From positions 45,628,347-45,692,346 of the forward strand of contig NW_024037069.1 of NCBI RefSeq assembly GCF_015706575.1: 64,000 nt of DNA. Reading direction: 5' to 3'. A program made the translations under genes and the position numbers. The notes beneath the pieces are model-generated. The model saw only the letters and a program-made list of their open reading frames with translations, was not told the origin of the DNA and ran no database searches. Within the stretch, counting starts at the first letter, position 1. Every line of letters begins with the position of its first letter. The DNA is from Patiria miniata. Taxonomy: Eukaryota > Echinodermata > Asteroidea > Valvatida > Asterinidae. Positions 33,922-46,990 of this stretch are shown one piece after another.

Positions 33922-36190
33922 TGCCAAAGTGAAGGCTGAGTGTAACATGAGAAATGTTGGTCTTGGTCCGTGAGACTGGATTTGATTTGTGTTCCTCTAA
34001 TTCAGCCATTCCCTGGCAAGTGTATCTTACACAACAGTTCAAACCAACATATTCAATCTCGACGAAACGATCAACGACAACATCACACAACTAGAATGGA
34101 TAACGACAGAATTCAACATGATATACCAAACAGAAACGCATAGAATCTAATCAGCCAAAGCGGGACTCCAATTACAAGCAACCAAACTTACTCTCTACCA
34201 GCTTAGGCGAGCCCTCAAATTAGAATCCCTCCCCAGACCGTTCGGGGTTGAGCCCGCCCAGTATGTTGAAGGGATTGGGACCTTGCATGGAACCAATCGG
34301 CCTGGATTAGCTCCACCAGGCTTCTGCACCATGGCTCTGGCTCATCACAAAGGTACCAACTTGCGACGCGCTAATCCTCCAGTAGGCAACAATGACTGTG
34401 ATAAGCTTCATAGAAGTTGCCACTGGAAATCCCAGTGGGCAAAATAATCCTCCAACAATGGCCAGACTTCAATTTATGTTGCCTATTGTGAAACCCTGAG
34501 TCACCAGTTTGGACCGATTGGGGCGTCACGCTTCAGTGACCGGGTGGCTTCTGGCTTCGTACCGATTGGGGTGAAAGAAATTAGCATACCGGACCCGGTA
34601 CCCGAACGGTCTGTTATCTGATGGCTCGCCTTACAACATTGTGAATCTCCCTCATAACCAAACGTAAAACCATGCACAATAATTGTATTAGAAACCAGAT
34701 AGCCAAACGCTAACACAGAACAATGTTATATTGTTATATATGGGAAAATGCATTAATCACACTTATTGGTATGTACAAGAATACAAAAGACAAAATCATA
34801 GTGACACATACACATGCGTACATACTTTCAACACAAGCAAAGTCAACACGCTTATCAAAAATGCACACTTTCATTTTTAACCAGCTAAGTCTAACTACCT
34901 GTACAAAGAAAATTAACAATACCTCAAATCCCAAATTCCTTTTGTATTAAATGATTAAATGTGATTTTGAAAGTCCACATAATTTTTTTAAGAATAATAT
35001 TCCTATAAAGCTCAATACCACCTCCATTGTATAATATAATCTAATTTATAAACACATGCACACACTCACTTTGATTGTATATCATTTCGGTGGCTGTAAT
35101 ATACATGTACATGTAACCCAACAAACTCATCATACTCTTTGGTAATTTAAATTTGTATAAAACAATATTTAAAAATTATTGAATAAATTATTATTTTCAC
35201 AATTTAAATTGGAATTACCGTCACATAATGAGGGAGTTATGATTTTATGAAGATAAATGAGAATGTCTCTGAAGAATGAAGTAAATCTTAGAAGATAGTT
35301 AAGTGGCATAAGGGTTTGTAAAAAAATCAAGTGTCATTGTGTAGAAGTTGTTCCGTGGAAAAATGATGTTAAACAACACTCAACACTGTGTTTTAGATCA
35401 ACCATTTCATTAAGCTTTAAGTAAAATGCACTATTGAAATACATGTACATTGTACGTGATTATCCGATTCACTAAAAAAAACATCAAGGACTTTTTATTA
35501 CTTTAAATACAAAAAAGGGAGATTGTTTGGGTTTAACATTATCAATGTTGTACATACATTTGGCATGGTATGCTTACGAAAAGAAATACAATGTATTGGG
35601 CAATGAGTAAGCTTTGTTAATTTGTGTAAACATCTATTTTATGATATTCAATGTAAATGTAATATGTAATGATTTTGATGTATGACCAGATTTACTCGTT
35701 TGTAAATATCAGCACTAATTGATATTCAGTTTTCCATGTTATTATATAGTCCGTCCTATGCCTTATTTTAAAGGCAGTTTTGATATAAATAAAGTAGTAT
35801 TTTTCTATTTTCTCGAAGCTTGTTTCAAATGTCAGTTGATTTGACTTTGGATCGACATCCCGTCTCGATCCAGACTCAGTGGTTTTGTGGGGTTCTTGTC
35901 TTTTGGAGACTTGTGTGGTTTATTTTTTTATGTTGTTATTTTTTTTATAATAAGAATAAATGTACATGTACATGTATTACTATTTCTTCATAGAATTTCA
36001 TATGTCAATCGAGGGGGGGGGGGTGTTTTCCCTTTTTAGTCCCCCTATACCCGCGACGACCCAAGCCATCAGTTGTTGGTCACCTACATGTTTCATGCAA
36101 GAGCAAGTGAATACGAAAAGGAAATTAAAATAGCTTACTTGAAATGTGAAACCATGCTACATCGCGCATTATTGAAATAAAAAAAATTAA
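33922..36190 (+). other. 3'UTR of the secreted-protein gene and downstream, no gene seen
   Basis: No credible coding frame. The best polyadenylation signal is AATAAA at 35788-35793, giving a 3'UTR of about 1.9 kb if used. An earlier ATAAAT-rich stretch near 35180 is an alternative. TACATGTACATG words occur several times, and a G run lies near 36014. Confidence 0.4.
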
Positions 36191-36216
36191 AAAAAAAGTA
36201 ACCAAAAAAAGGAACG

Positions 36217-36287
36217 TGCACTGCCCGGGAATCGAACCCGGGTCGCAAGAATGGGAATCTTGCATGATACCACTACACCAGCAGTGC
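36217..36287 (-). tRNA. tRNA-Gly (anticodon CCC)
   Basis: The minus-strand sequence starts GCACTGCTGGTGTAGTGGTA and folds as a standard cloverleaf. The 7-bp acceptor stem GCACTGC/GCAGTGC is followed by discriminator A. The anticodon stem CAAGA/TCTTG encloses the loop TTCCCAT (anticodon CCC), and the T arm is CCCGGGTTCGATTCCCGGG. There is no intron and no encoded CCA. The body is very close to metazoan tRNA-Gly(CCC); both the A and B boxes are intact, so it is probably functional. Confidence 0.95.
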
Positions 36288-36663
36288 TATGACCTTCGTT
36301 GGGTGAAAACAAACATTATAAATATAGGTGCATATTGCGTAATCATAATCGATACCGATTAGTTTATTACTCGACGATGTTTGCAGCATATGGACAGTTT
36401 GAAGGTGATTTTCCGTTCGAACGTACTGTCGATACTAAGGTTCAATTCGAAATCAGTACATATAAAAAGGAATCGATGCTTACTTTTGTTGCAATGACTG
36501 GTACCTGGGCTCCCCTTCCATTCGAAAGAAACGTGTGCCTAGCCTGACTAGTCCTGCATAACCATTCTTGCACGCACTCAATAGCGTTTACGCAGCCATA
36601 TCATATCACGTATTGTCATTTGCGCAAATGTTACGTTGAGTTTCATGGTAACAACAAATCAAC

Positions 36664-39600
36664 ATGTATAAGGTGCACCAAGGGCCAAGCAAGTTTAACG
36701 TCCACAACAGAAGAGGTAAATAGCTTTGATATACGCTGGATTATCCGATCTCTATTTTGGACAATGCATTTTTCCTTATTTGAAATCATTGCACTTGCAC
36801 AGATGTTCGAGTTTACGTAACTGCGCGTTGTTTTTAAAATCCCCACACACTCCACAGTTCTGACGCAACAACTCGATCAAGATACATCACGCGACGGGAG
36901 GCCAGAATCAGCTGGGGGTGTGAACGGAATGAGGTGAGAGAAATTAGAGGAGATGATCCAATGAAATCATCGAGCAAGGAACAGATGAAATTAAAGCACT
37001 TAACTTAATGTTAAACTAAATCGCAAGAAACATGGTTTATTATTATTATTATTATTTATTCGGCATTAAAAACACATACAAACAACAAACATTCACAAAA
37101 TATAAAAAAACAAAAACAAAGAAAACATAAATGAAAGCCAGGGGCATAGGCCCTATGCCTGGAATTAAAACAAGTTTACCTAAAAACTGTGGCCCGAAGG
37201 CCTTCAATTCCAATACCTCTGGCTACATACCCCTAGAACTATGGGTATTACTTGTATTTGTAATAGTTTACACGGAGAAATATAACTAATTCATGTGTAA
37301 TTTTGCGTCTTCTAATCTAATTGATGGGATGTGGTTTCATGATAATGGATGCAGGCAGGCAGGGTAATGGGCCTAGGTCCTAGTTAGTACTATAAGTTTT
37401 ATTCCCTCATCTGTGAAATTCGTTGGTGTGCGATTATTATTTATTCTGTTCACTTCGTGTTAATTTTCTCCCTTTATTGTAAATGTGAGGCATACCTTAG
37501 AATGCTGACTTTGTAGGCCTAGTATACCTGGGCTTTTTGGGGTTTTTTTTTTGCATTTGATTTTATTGTTTTACTCATGACTGTTCATGTTGTTTCTATT
37601 AATTATTGTCTGTAAGTGTCTAACCAGAAGGACACCCATAGATTTAGGAATGAGAGCAACTATTACTAGTATTACTTAAAATAATAACGATAATGTAATT
37701 TACTGATGGTAGCCATATCACCTCTAGGATGATTTCAATGGGCCATCATTAAAAACATGGGATATACAATACGGATATAAATATATTTAAAAAGGAATAT
37801 TGAAATACATCTAAACACTTCAAAGTTAATTTAATCCAGACAAAATGTATGTTACATTTACACATAAAAATATTCAAAAAGAAGCCTATATTGTTGCACA
37901 ATTGCAAATGTCACAATTGAAATGTCTCTCTTTGCCCTTAGTCTACATACCTCACCCAAGCCAGTGTTTCACAGTGCCAGCCCATCTGGTAAGTGGCAAG
38001 GCAACAACTCACGGTTCCACAATGAGATTGAAGTGCCTGCTGACCAGTTCCCACCTGAACACTTAGAGAAAGTCAGAATGCTTAGTGAAGGTAATTTGAA
38101 CCAAGCAAAATTAATATCCTTTAGTGGTTTAATCAATTTACAAATAAATAAATAAAATTAAATAAAAGTGTTTTTTTTTTCTGGCAAAAGCAAAAAAAAA
38201 AAATAAGTCGGTCGGAAATGAGAACCATAGAATTAAAAAGGACAAACTTTCAATCTTTGTCTTTTATTCATACAGAAAAGATACCTATTTTCTAATTTGG
38301 ATGTTTTCAATCCTCTGAAAGTACACTTTAATTTGGGTTATTGTGCATCCCTAGTGGACAAAAGATACGCTTGAGTTATTGTGAGGCAGCAAATAATTCC
38401 AAATGTTTATACATGTAGTAATTAAATTCCATTGTTGGGATGTCTCATTCACTAGTTAATAGCTTGTGTCTTGCTTGAAAAAAACCCAGCAATTTCAAAA
38501 CAAAGTGTTTTACAGGTTGAGACTTGAAAATACCAATGGGAGAGCAAGTTAAAGGGAATATACAACATTTGCAAACATCGAAAAATAAAACTACCAAGTT
38601 TTTGCGAAATACCTTAATACAGAGATGCCACTTTTCCGGTTTTAACCGGAATTCCGGTTTTTAAAAAAAATCTCACAAAATTCCGGTTTTTCCGGCCGTC
38701 AAATTAACCAGAAAAAGAGAAGAAAAACTGTGGAAATGCGTTGATTTTTACCTCGATTTAGTACATTTAGGCGCACGCATGGCACAACGTTGTTCGTTGA
38801 AGTAGTCTTAAAAACAGTCTTTGTGTATGTTGTTGCCGAGCCTGCATGCGATACAAACGGCCAACGTACTTAATTGCACGCAGTATACAACGGCGCCTCG
38901 CGCGTGCTTCACCGCGTGCGGGCGTGTTGTGTGCTAAGCACACGTAGCATTCAGCCTGGAAATCAAGTCTATCATTTCAGCTATCGGTGGTTTCCGATCG
39001 CAGTGATATATGTGAATACAAAAAATGCGGGTACCAACCATGTTTTCGTTGAGCGCATCGCGTAGTGCAAGGATCATGTACACCGACAGCAGTGTTGTGG
39101 AATCATGCATGTTTCGTGTCGAATATTACGTTGGAAATTCGGGTAGGCAGAATAAATATTAGGATGGAAAAAGTCAAAGTGATTGAACGAACCGACAGCT
39201 TTCAAGGACATAGAAGCAAAATTAAAAAATAAACAGAACTTGGCTTGGCTACAAGATAAAGATGACAGCGGGGACTTTGTGTCGGACACGGAGTGGCTTT
39301 TTCACACACACAAAAGTCCGGTTTTTTCAAGCAGCCGTTCCGGTTTTTTTCAAGCAGACCCAGTTCCGTTTTTTTCAAGCAAACCTTGTGGCATCTCTGT
39401 TAATAGGATGTTGGTAAATGACAGTCTAAAGCATCCTGTAAAATTATGGCACCTGGTATACTGTCATTTTCAAGAAAAGTGGTATTTTTGTATCAGTTTC
39501 CAACGCTGATCGGCCGATCAGCGTTGGAAACAACTGGCTTTTTTTTCAAATACTGGCCCCAATTGACCATTGCACTTGTTTGCAATCGATTACAAACCTA

Positions 39601-42514
39601 TGAACGGGTACGAGCCAGCTAGACTGGTTCCCTGACCTTACAATTCCCCAATGTATGTAAACTGCTCTGTTTCTTCTTATATGGAGTCAGGGGACCAGAC
39701 TACAGGAAAATGATCGTTTTTCTTGGTTTTTATAGCATTTTCGAACCCAAAACCTCCAAAAAGTCAGTGTAACTATATTTGCTTTATATTTCCAACCCCC
39801 CAATTTCATCCATTTCTGAAAATTACAGCAAAAGCAAATGATGTATATTCCCTTTAAACTGATATTGTATGTTGAATTTTACTCTTAATGATCAGGTTTA
39901 AACTATTGCTGACATTTTGAAATTTTCTTTGAGCTAAATGAGCTTAACTTGAAAGTACAATGTTTCACGTGTGCTACAATTTTCATACAATATTTTTTTT
40001 GAGAAAAACCTCAAAAGGGCAATTCCATTAAGAAGTGGACAAATTCAAATTTGTTTTATCTTTAGAACTACAAGCATATCAACAGCAGGTGTGGTATCAA
40101 ATTTAAGAGGACAACAAAATCTTTCATTGAAGTGGTGTGACAGTGAGATGGAGTGTTATTAAGCATGATTTTGGGGGGAAAAAGTCGTTTTTTTAAATAC
40201 TTGTTTTGGCACCTAGTTTTAACATGCAAAATGTGAGTGTTATTCTGAGGTTTCTGTTTTTAAGGCATTGGGAGAGGTTCAAATTGTATGCCAAAGATGC
40301 TTTTTTGTTGGATAATTAGTTTTTTATACATGTATGAAACGAGTACCAAAGATGGGCAGATAAACTGTATCATTACTAAACCGTATACGTACTAACCACA
40401 ATTTTTTGGTCTTGCTTCAAAATAAAGAGACTGGTTGTAAACAATTATCTGCCAAATCATTTCCCATCAAGCAAACTCAGTAATATAAATATGACACTTT
40501 ATTTCAGGTATAAATGTATCCCATTTTTTTTAGTCACAGGAAAATAACTGAAATAGCATATATTTCAATGTGGCTTGCTCGCTGTGAAACAAAGCCACAC
40601 TCGGCAGGAAATTGCAGTTATAACTAAAAGCAAGTTCATGGATCCTTTTTTACTGTCTGCTATTTGACTCACGCATGTGGAAGACTCATTTAGACCCAGG
40701 ATGTGGTCATTTGTTGAGATGATGCAATCATAGTCACAAGGTTGTTTTTTCATGGTGCAGAAATTTACAAGTTTCTTCTAGTCTCAATTATGAGTATTGT
40801 AGGAAAAGGGGGATTTCTAATTTTGGTTTCAAAGACAACCATAAAATCCAACATAGTGTAAAAAGAAAACCACAGGCAGTTTCCAATGTATTCATGAGTT
40901 AAACTAATGTAAATGTACTTCTGTGAAATTTACGTTTTTAAAATTTTAGTGAGGATTGGCGCTGCACATGCAATGCAGAAACTAGCGAGTTGCGACAAAT
41001 CTGTCAAAGAGCAAGTTACTTTTGTGCCCCCCTATTCATACCCCAATCTTTACAGGATGCTTTTCTTTCCTTTTCATATATTAATTGCAAGGCACACATT
41101 GTGTTTGATTTAACTAGATTTGTAGATATATTGCCCATTCAAAAGATTGAATTATATTTGGTTCTAGCATGGAACAGAACAAAAGCAGAAATCCAAGAAG
41201 GGAAACAGCAAAGAAGAGGTAAGCTCTATAAAAACAATGAATTTACAATTGTGAACTTGTTTGATATTCCCAATAATATATTCTTTTTAAAGGTAATCTA
41301 CAATGTTTGCTTTTGCTGTAATTTCAGAATTGAATGGATTTGGGGGTTAGTATTTTGCAGCAAATATTGTTACACCAACCTGTTTTAAAGTTTTGTATTC
41401 ATAGATTCTGGAAAAACCAAGGGGAAAATTATGTTCTTGTAGTCTGGTTCCCTGCCCTACATCAAATGAAACTGAGCAATTTATAGATGTCTGGGAATTG
41501 TCAGGTCAGGGAATCACACTACATGTAGCTGGCTCACACCTGTTCATAGATGTTTAACCGATTGCAAACAATATACGGACTAACTAAATTTGGTAAATTA
41601 AGGGCAGTATTTAAAAAAAATCTTGTATGTTGTATGCACAACATTTGAGAACATTAACCCTCCTACTATTTGAGAGGTCACATGGTCAAAATGTTCTTCC
41701 TCACCTCCTGGTATACTGTGTACAAACCAATGGGGGCTTGACCAATATTGACCCAAGTAATAACAAGGTTGTACATATTGTGTTTTTTAATTGTAATTGT
41801 TTTCTTTATATAAAACCCTTTGTACTTATATTGACAAAAAGACCAGCATCACGTTGATATTGGTTGAAAAATTGAAATGAATGTACATGTACAGTTGTCA
41901 TTGTATTTTTTACTCAGTGGACGCAATGTCACCAATCACAGTAGAATATCTGGACAAGAGGGAACACCCGCTATTTCAGAGTAAGTACTGAAAATAATGC
42001 ATGCTAAGCATTGTTAGTGTGGTACGCCCATGCAAAGGTGCTCTATTCTCTGACATTAATATTGCAGCTTTGGGAAAGTTTGGGTGAGAACCATTAGCCA
42101 ACTAACTTAGGCCAGCAGCCCAGCACACTATATTAGCAACTTGCATCCATAGCTAGTCAAGCGCTTGTCAGAATGTCATCACGAAACTTCTTGGTCCTTG
42201 CTCTGTGCTTTGCACTATGATGCCTGCAGCAACTGCCTTGTGGTCTGGTTCCAAGTACTTGTAGTATACTACAGTAGTTCAATTGAAGTAGTCAAACAAT
42301 AGTTCTTACTCGAACTTGTTATTTGTAAACAAATCAGTTGTGCATTCTTGATGCAATGTGAGAGCAGGAACCAGTGGGCACACATAGTGTGTCTTACCTT
42401 GTAGTCAACTTAACAAGTAGTCCAAATTTCTTGTCCAACTCCACAGATTTTGAGCCCATGGATCTGGAGAAGGAACAACTAGACTACATGATGAGCAACA
42501 AAGATACAACGTAA
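36664..42514 (+). CDS. Uncharacterised 169-residue soluble protein (seven exons)
   Basis: Exons 36664-36715, 36858-36933, 37942-38090, 40950-41010, 41178-41218, 41918-41980 and 42447-42514 keep phase throughout and end in TAA. The protein begins MYKVHQGPSKFNVHNRR. Its most structured part is HNEIEVPADQFPPEHLEKVR around residues 71-90, followed by a predicted helix (GAAHAMQKLASCDKSVKE) and a charged C-terminal part (ITVEYLDKREHPLFQNFEPM). There is no signal peptide, membrane segment or known motif. I cannot name the family. Intron 4 works in phase only with a GC donor (AAAGA|GCAAGT at 41011), a known minor class. Exons 1 and 2 have no homology support and rest on splice phase alone. Intron 3 contains a nested pair of mobile elements. 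Likely polyadenylation signals are at 44661 and 44754. Confidence 0.6.
37034..37230 (-). mobile_element. LINE 3' end with (ATT)n tail
   Basis: A run of ATT units at 37038-37057 precedes sequence that, on the minus strand, ends in GCCAGGCATAGGGCCTATGC and an AT-rich tail. This is the usual arrangement of a CR1/L2-like 3' end with a short tandem tail. Only the non-coding terminus remains, in intron 2 of the uncharacterised gene. Confidence 0.4.
38549..39857. mobile_element. Palindromic inverted-repeat element, copy 2, split by a nested insertion
   Basis: Starts with the same TTAAAGGGAATATACA and ends ATATTCCCTTTAA, like copy 1 at 9739. The order of internal blocks is the same, including AGGATGTTGGTAAATGACAG and ATCCTGTAAAATTATGGCAC. 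Its 34-bp palindrome at 39497-39530 (arm TTTCCAACGCTGATCGG) is also perfect but differs from copy 1 at matching positions of both arms. Without the 782-bp insert plus one TAAT it would be about 520 bp long. Confidence 0.8.
38619..39400. mobile_element. Nested 782-bp inverted-repeat transposon
   Basis: Perfect 13-bp terminal inverted repeats (ACAGAGATGCCAC at 38619-38631; complement at 39388-39400) are flanked by TAAT on both sides (38615-38618 and 39401-39404). Copy 1 of the host element shows a related uninterrupted site. Several TTCCGGTTTTT words sit near both ends as subterminal repeats. The interior has no transposase, so it must be mobilised in trans. Superfamily not assigned. Confidence 0.85.
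41395..41625 (-). mobile_element. Truncated third copy of the palindromic element
   Basis: On the minus strand this matches the right half of copies 1 and 2: TATGAACAGGTGTGAGCCAG, ATTCCCTGACCTGACAATTC and GGCAGGGAACCAGACTAC in order. The 34-bp palindrome and both termini are missing. Confidence 0.7.
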
Positions 42515-45400
42515 CACAGGTCTTACAGTGTACAGTAAAGTCTGTCATAAAAGAGTTATTATATTGATAAGTGTGTGTTTTTCATTCAGGAAACCTTTTG
42601 GTTGTGCATGTCGATGAAATCCACATAAAAAAATCATCCTTGGAACCAGCAAATATTCCAATTTTGTTCTGAAAAATGAATGTGTGTTTCGCATTTTTGC
42701 ATGAGGTATTTTTTGGATAAAATGAACTTAATACATTTTTTTATGATTTGGGATACAAAGGACATCTACTCGGAGTGATCCCTAATTTCCATTTTCCAGA
42801 TTTGCGAGATTGCTAATGTTGCTAGCATTGCAACTTGGAGTGCAATCCCTGGCCACATTGCACAAAGGAGTTTTATAGCTTCAATGAAGACATTTTAAAT
42901 TACAAAAGACTTCCAAAATGAAACAGCGCTAGCTCTTTTTTCCATGATTTCAATATTCAAATTGTACTGTTCAATCAATGAAAGTTCTCTCTAGATTTAT
43001 TTGGGTCGGGGAGTTCAAGTAGCAGTTCCATTGGGATGGAAAATGAAAGAAATTACCCACGTGCTCGACACTATTTATAAAAAAAAAAACCACCTCACAA
43101 TTTCTACACATTCAATGCACAACCTTAGATCATTGCAACCTATATTCCATCCAGCCTTCTATCAACCAACAGTGCCCCAGTTGTACCTAATCTTCCAGTT
43201 AGTTTATAGATAATGTCTATATTTTTTAAAAGTTTGATTACATATTTGATGTTATAAAATATATTTGGAAATTTACTAGTTTGTTGTGTTGTTGTTGAAT
43301 GGTAGGTAAACTTATTTTTACCTGGGTGTGGTCAGTATACGTAGGTACAATGTAGTTGGGATTCATCAGGCTGCAGGTTCTAAGTTACCAGGAAAAAATT
43401 ACTTTTTGTGGAACTTCACACTTGTCAGATTAGTTATATTTGGATTTTTGTTTTAAATCATGAAGACCAAATTGATTTAAGAAAAGATTGAGTCTGTGAC
43501 CTGAGAACCATACTGCTGCTCTTTCAAATTAGCTATCCAGCCTATTGTTTATGCCCTACCAAGTTGTGACTAGAGTTGTTTTGGGTGGACAAATTGTAAG
43601 TCTATTAACCTATGGCTTGATAGCCAATTTATAAGAGTAGATGTAAACCATTTTAGTGTTCCTCGGGCTAGAATCCTGCTTCATTGAAATTTGTATTGTG
43701 CTATCAGAAAAGGATCGTAGCTTTAAAGGGACTATTTCGTCATAAATACATGTATCCAGACTGAGGAACCAGGGGTTTTTCACCCACCCATCTCATCCCC
43801 TGTAGGCTCTGTGTGCAGGAACCCTCTCATTGGTGTAAAAGAGTGCAAGGCATGAACGACCATTTGGTTGCCCGTTTGACTACAATGTGTGAGTAGGTTG
43901 GGGGAAGTGTTTGAACTGTATGTTTGTGTGCATGTTCTGACTGGACCCATCTCTTTGACTGGCTCTCATCTATGTTCATTGAGGGGCTGGGAATCAAACT
44001 TCTTCTCTTGCTCCATAATCATTGGAGCCTAAATACTGTAGTATTCTGGGTCACCTATTTAACAATATACATTCGCAAGAAAGGATTGCGTGACCAAATC
44101 AAATTTCGAACTTAAGTTGTGATGAATTTTGTTTTTGTACAGCAGTGGTTTCTGCAAGGGTTGGAAAGAGAAAAGTCCTTTTGGTGATAAGTTAGGTCTC
44201 CATTGTTTCTTTTTGAACTTCAAATTTGTTCCTACCATGCTTGATTCATAAGTCTGTTGTTTGGAGTGATAATGATAAGTGTGGAATTGGTCGCTGAAGA
44301 CGCACAATTGGGTCACAACGTTCTTGTGTATTTTCTCCATTTCTGGTTTGAAAGTTATTGGAACCATCTAAAGTTTTTCGTGATGTTTTGTGAACTGAAA
44401 ATATCAGTGACTTACAGGTTTGAGTGCAATGATTATTTCCTCATCAGTAGTGTCTCCCTTATGTGAATTTATTATGTTGTGGTAATGTTTTACACAACAG
44501 GTTATGAAATTGATATCGTGAAGAATGGCTCTTTTATTTGCATTTAACATGGAATATTATTTGAATTTGAATGACAAAAATTATATTTAACGTTATTTGA
44601 TTGTGTGAATATGACTAACGCAGGATTTTATTTGTGAGTTTTGAATTGGGAAATTCAAGAAATAAATGGTGTTTTATGAACAGGAATTAGAAATGTAATG
44701 TTGCAACTGCAAGTTTGATTGCTGTTGATTGTTTACCATGTTGATTATTTACAAATAAATTTGAACAGTGAGTTTTCACGTTATTGTACCATGCATGCTG
44801 TATCTAAAAAATGTACTGTCATCGTGTAACAGAGTTTTAAATACACGGAACGTGATTCAATTAAGACATATTGACATGCATGCTAACAAAGAGATCATAA
44901 GCATTTTTTTGACATTCATTGGTACAAATCTACAGTATTGTTGAATGGAGTTGTACAAGCACATTAAGTGAGCACGATCACTGACAGAACACTGCATGTA
45001 TTGTAATGTAACAAACCACGGCCTTTCCTGAAGGAGGAGATGACAAGAAATAACAATTATTTAAAAATGACACAGAAACTCAAATATTCACGTGCTGGCA
45101 ATTATGAGAACGTGCACAGATTACACAATATACCTAATTCACAAGGACTTTATTCTGGATCGTGCTCACTCAATCTATTATATAAATTGTAAACCGTTGA
45201 ATGGTATGCTGCTAAGTCTTACTTTCTTTTTCTTTTTTTTAAATGTGATTTAAAACAGGGTATGTTTAATCACAAATTCTAATTTTTTCGTCAGAGCAGA
45301 CTGGTTTTAATTTGTGTAATGAAGTTTTATTTCATTGCTTTCATTTCTCTTCACAAGTTCAAAAAGACGAGCAGTTTTCCTAGCTTTCAATTTAAGATGG
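42515..45400 (+). other. 3'UTR and intergenic, no gene seen
   Basis: AT-rich, without a convincing coding frame. AATAAA signals at 44661-44666 and 44754-44759 could end the upstream gene, which would give a 3'UTR of about 2.2 kb. Confidence 0.4.
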
Positions 45401-46040
45401 CCGACTCGTAAATAAAAAGTATCAACTTCGTGGGAGGGCAAACACATTAAGTTTCAATTTGGAGGTGATTGTCAACCAAATTACACAGGCAATAAAAGAA
45501 ATTCAGTTGATATACTACACTGAAAATCCAGTAAACATTGTACAGTGACGATATTGTAAAAGGTACATCTAACACTTTAAAAACGCACATTTTACTATAA
45601 TTTACACTTAACCATATCAGCGAATGAAACAAACGAGATGACCGAACACCGCGTTAAAATGGGGGTAGGGGTAAGGAAGCGGAGCTGCAGTGTCCCCTTC
45701 AAAACGAAGAACTACAAAACGGCTAAATATTCCTTTACATTTCAGCTTTTTAAGGTACTCCAAGAGAAATGCTGTAAAATATGGTTCCTACTCAATTTAC
45801 ACTTTCTTCCGCATTGTAGTTCCTCTTTCCGTATAAAGTCATATAAGCCCACTTCTTTGCAACATTTAAGTTTTTCTGTGGAATGACCTCCATTCCTTTT
45901 CATGTGCTTAAAAATAATGTTATGCATACATGCATATATACCTTATTAGGTTTTGGGTAAAAAAAATCATAGTTTTTTCACAAAACAGTTTAGTTCGAAT
46001 CTTTTACATCTTCAGATCCTCTTTCAAACCTTGACCGATT
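45400..46040 (-). pseudogene. Vestigial duplicate of the TRIM-NHL gene 3' end
   Basis: Blocks here recur in diverged form at about 46370-47025, the real 3' end of the TRIM gene. Examples are AACTTCGTGGGAGGGCAAAC versus ATCTTCGTGGGGGGTTAGTA, GACCGAACACCGCG versus GACCGAACATCACA, and a TCTTCAGATCCTCTTTCAAA segment versus TCTTTAGATCTTTCTTAAAA. The last segment, at about 46010-46035, reads on the minus strand as a damaged copy of the final codons (S-V-K-V, stop, K-R-I, stop). The rest of the second gene copy is gone. Divergence is high, so this is tentative. Confidence 0.45.
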
Positions 46041-46990
46041 GGTAATATGTATGAATCCGCCTTAACCTTTATTGTAAACAAGGGCCATTATTTAGATTAG
46101 ACGTGTTAAAAAAGGTCACTCACTGCTCAATTCTACATTAGGCCTAGTTTACTTCTTTATACGAAACGATGGTTTGAAAGTTCATTTGAATAAGCACAAC
46201 CACTAAGATAAACGAAACACCGCAAGGATTATCTCTGATACGAAAGCAGTCTGGTTCGCTAAAGGTGAAAAATACAAGAATGTTTAGTAGAGCAAGCCGG
46301 ACAATTATTAATTATGAAAATGACATAAAATTGTAATATTCATTAGTCTGAGTTAAAGCCCCGACGTTGGTAAAAAAATTATCTTCGTGGGGGGTTAGTA
46401 CACTTAAGGTTAAAATTGTTAAAAAAGGAAATAAAACAGTCCTGTGGTTATTACACTTAAAATGCATTGACCTTTTAAATTTTACAATGAAAGTATTGTG
46501 ACAGTTAGTTTGAACACGTACAAAAGCATATTTCAGTATTTTTTTGAGATATTTCTCAAAACGTTCTCGATTAATGAATAAACATGAGCTGACCGAACAT
46601 CACATTGTAATTGGATGACGGAAACCAAGCAGTTTTTCCCTTTAAACAAACAAAAAAGTAACCGTTCCTACACGGCTAAAATAGTACAAAATGGCATATT
46701 AATACCACTTGCATATTACTGACATTCAAAATATCTCTTTTGCTGCCAAAAAAATACTGTTTTAATACCAATCTTTAAAGGACATTTGTTGATACCCTTA
46801 AACCACACTCCAATTCGGAAGAATATAGTATTGTTTATGTAATTGAAGAATGGGAAAGTTGTAATACATTTGCGTTAATTTTAATACATATGAGATGGCC
46901 TCCATTTGTTTTTTCATGTGCCAGTAAATATACGCATATCCATTTCATTTAACATTGGTTGAGGCAACACTTTTGAAAACCATTAAATCT

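Noticed and set aside
36299..36547. 82-codon frame beside the tRNA
   Set aside because: No domain and no splice signals, and the downstream gene has a better first exon at 36664.
39183..39509. 108-codon frame in the nested transposon
   Set aside because: It runs through the inner element's TTCCGG repeats and across its end into the host element, so it cannot be one gene.
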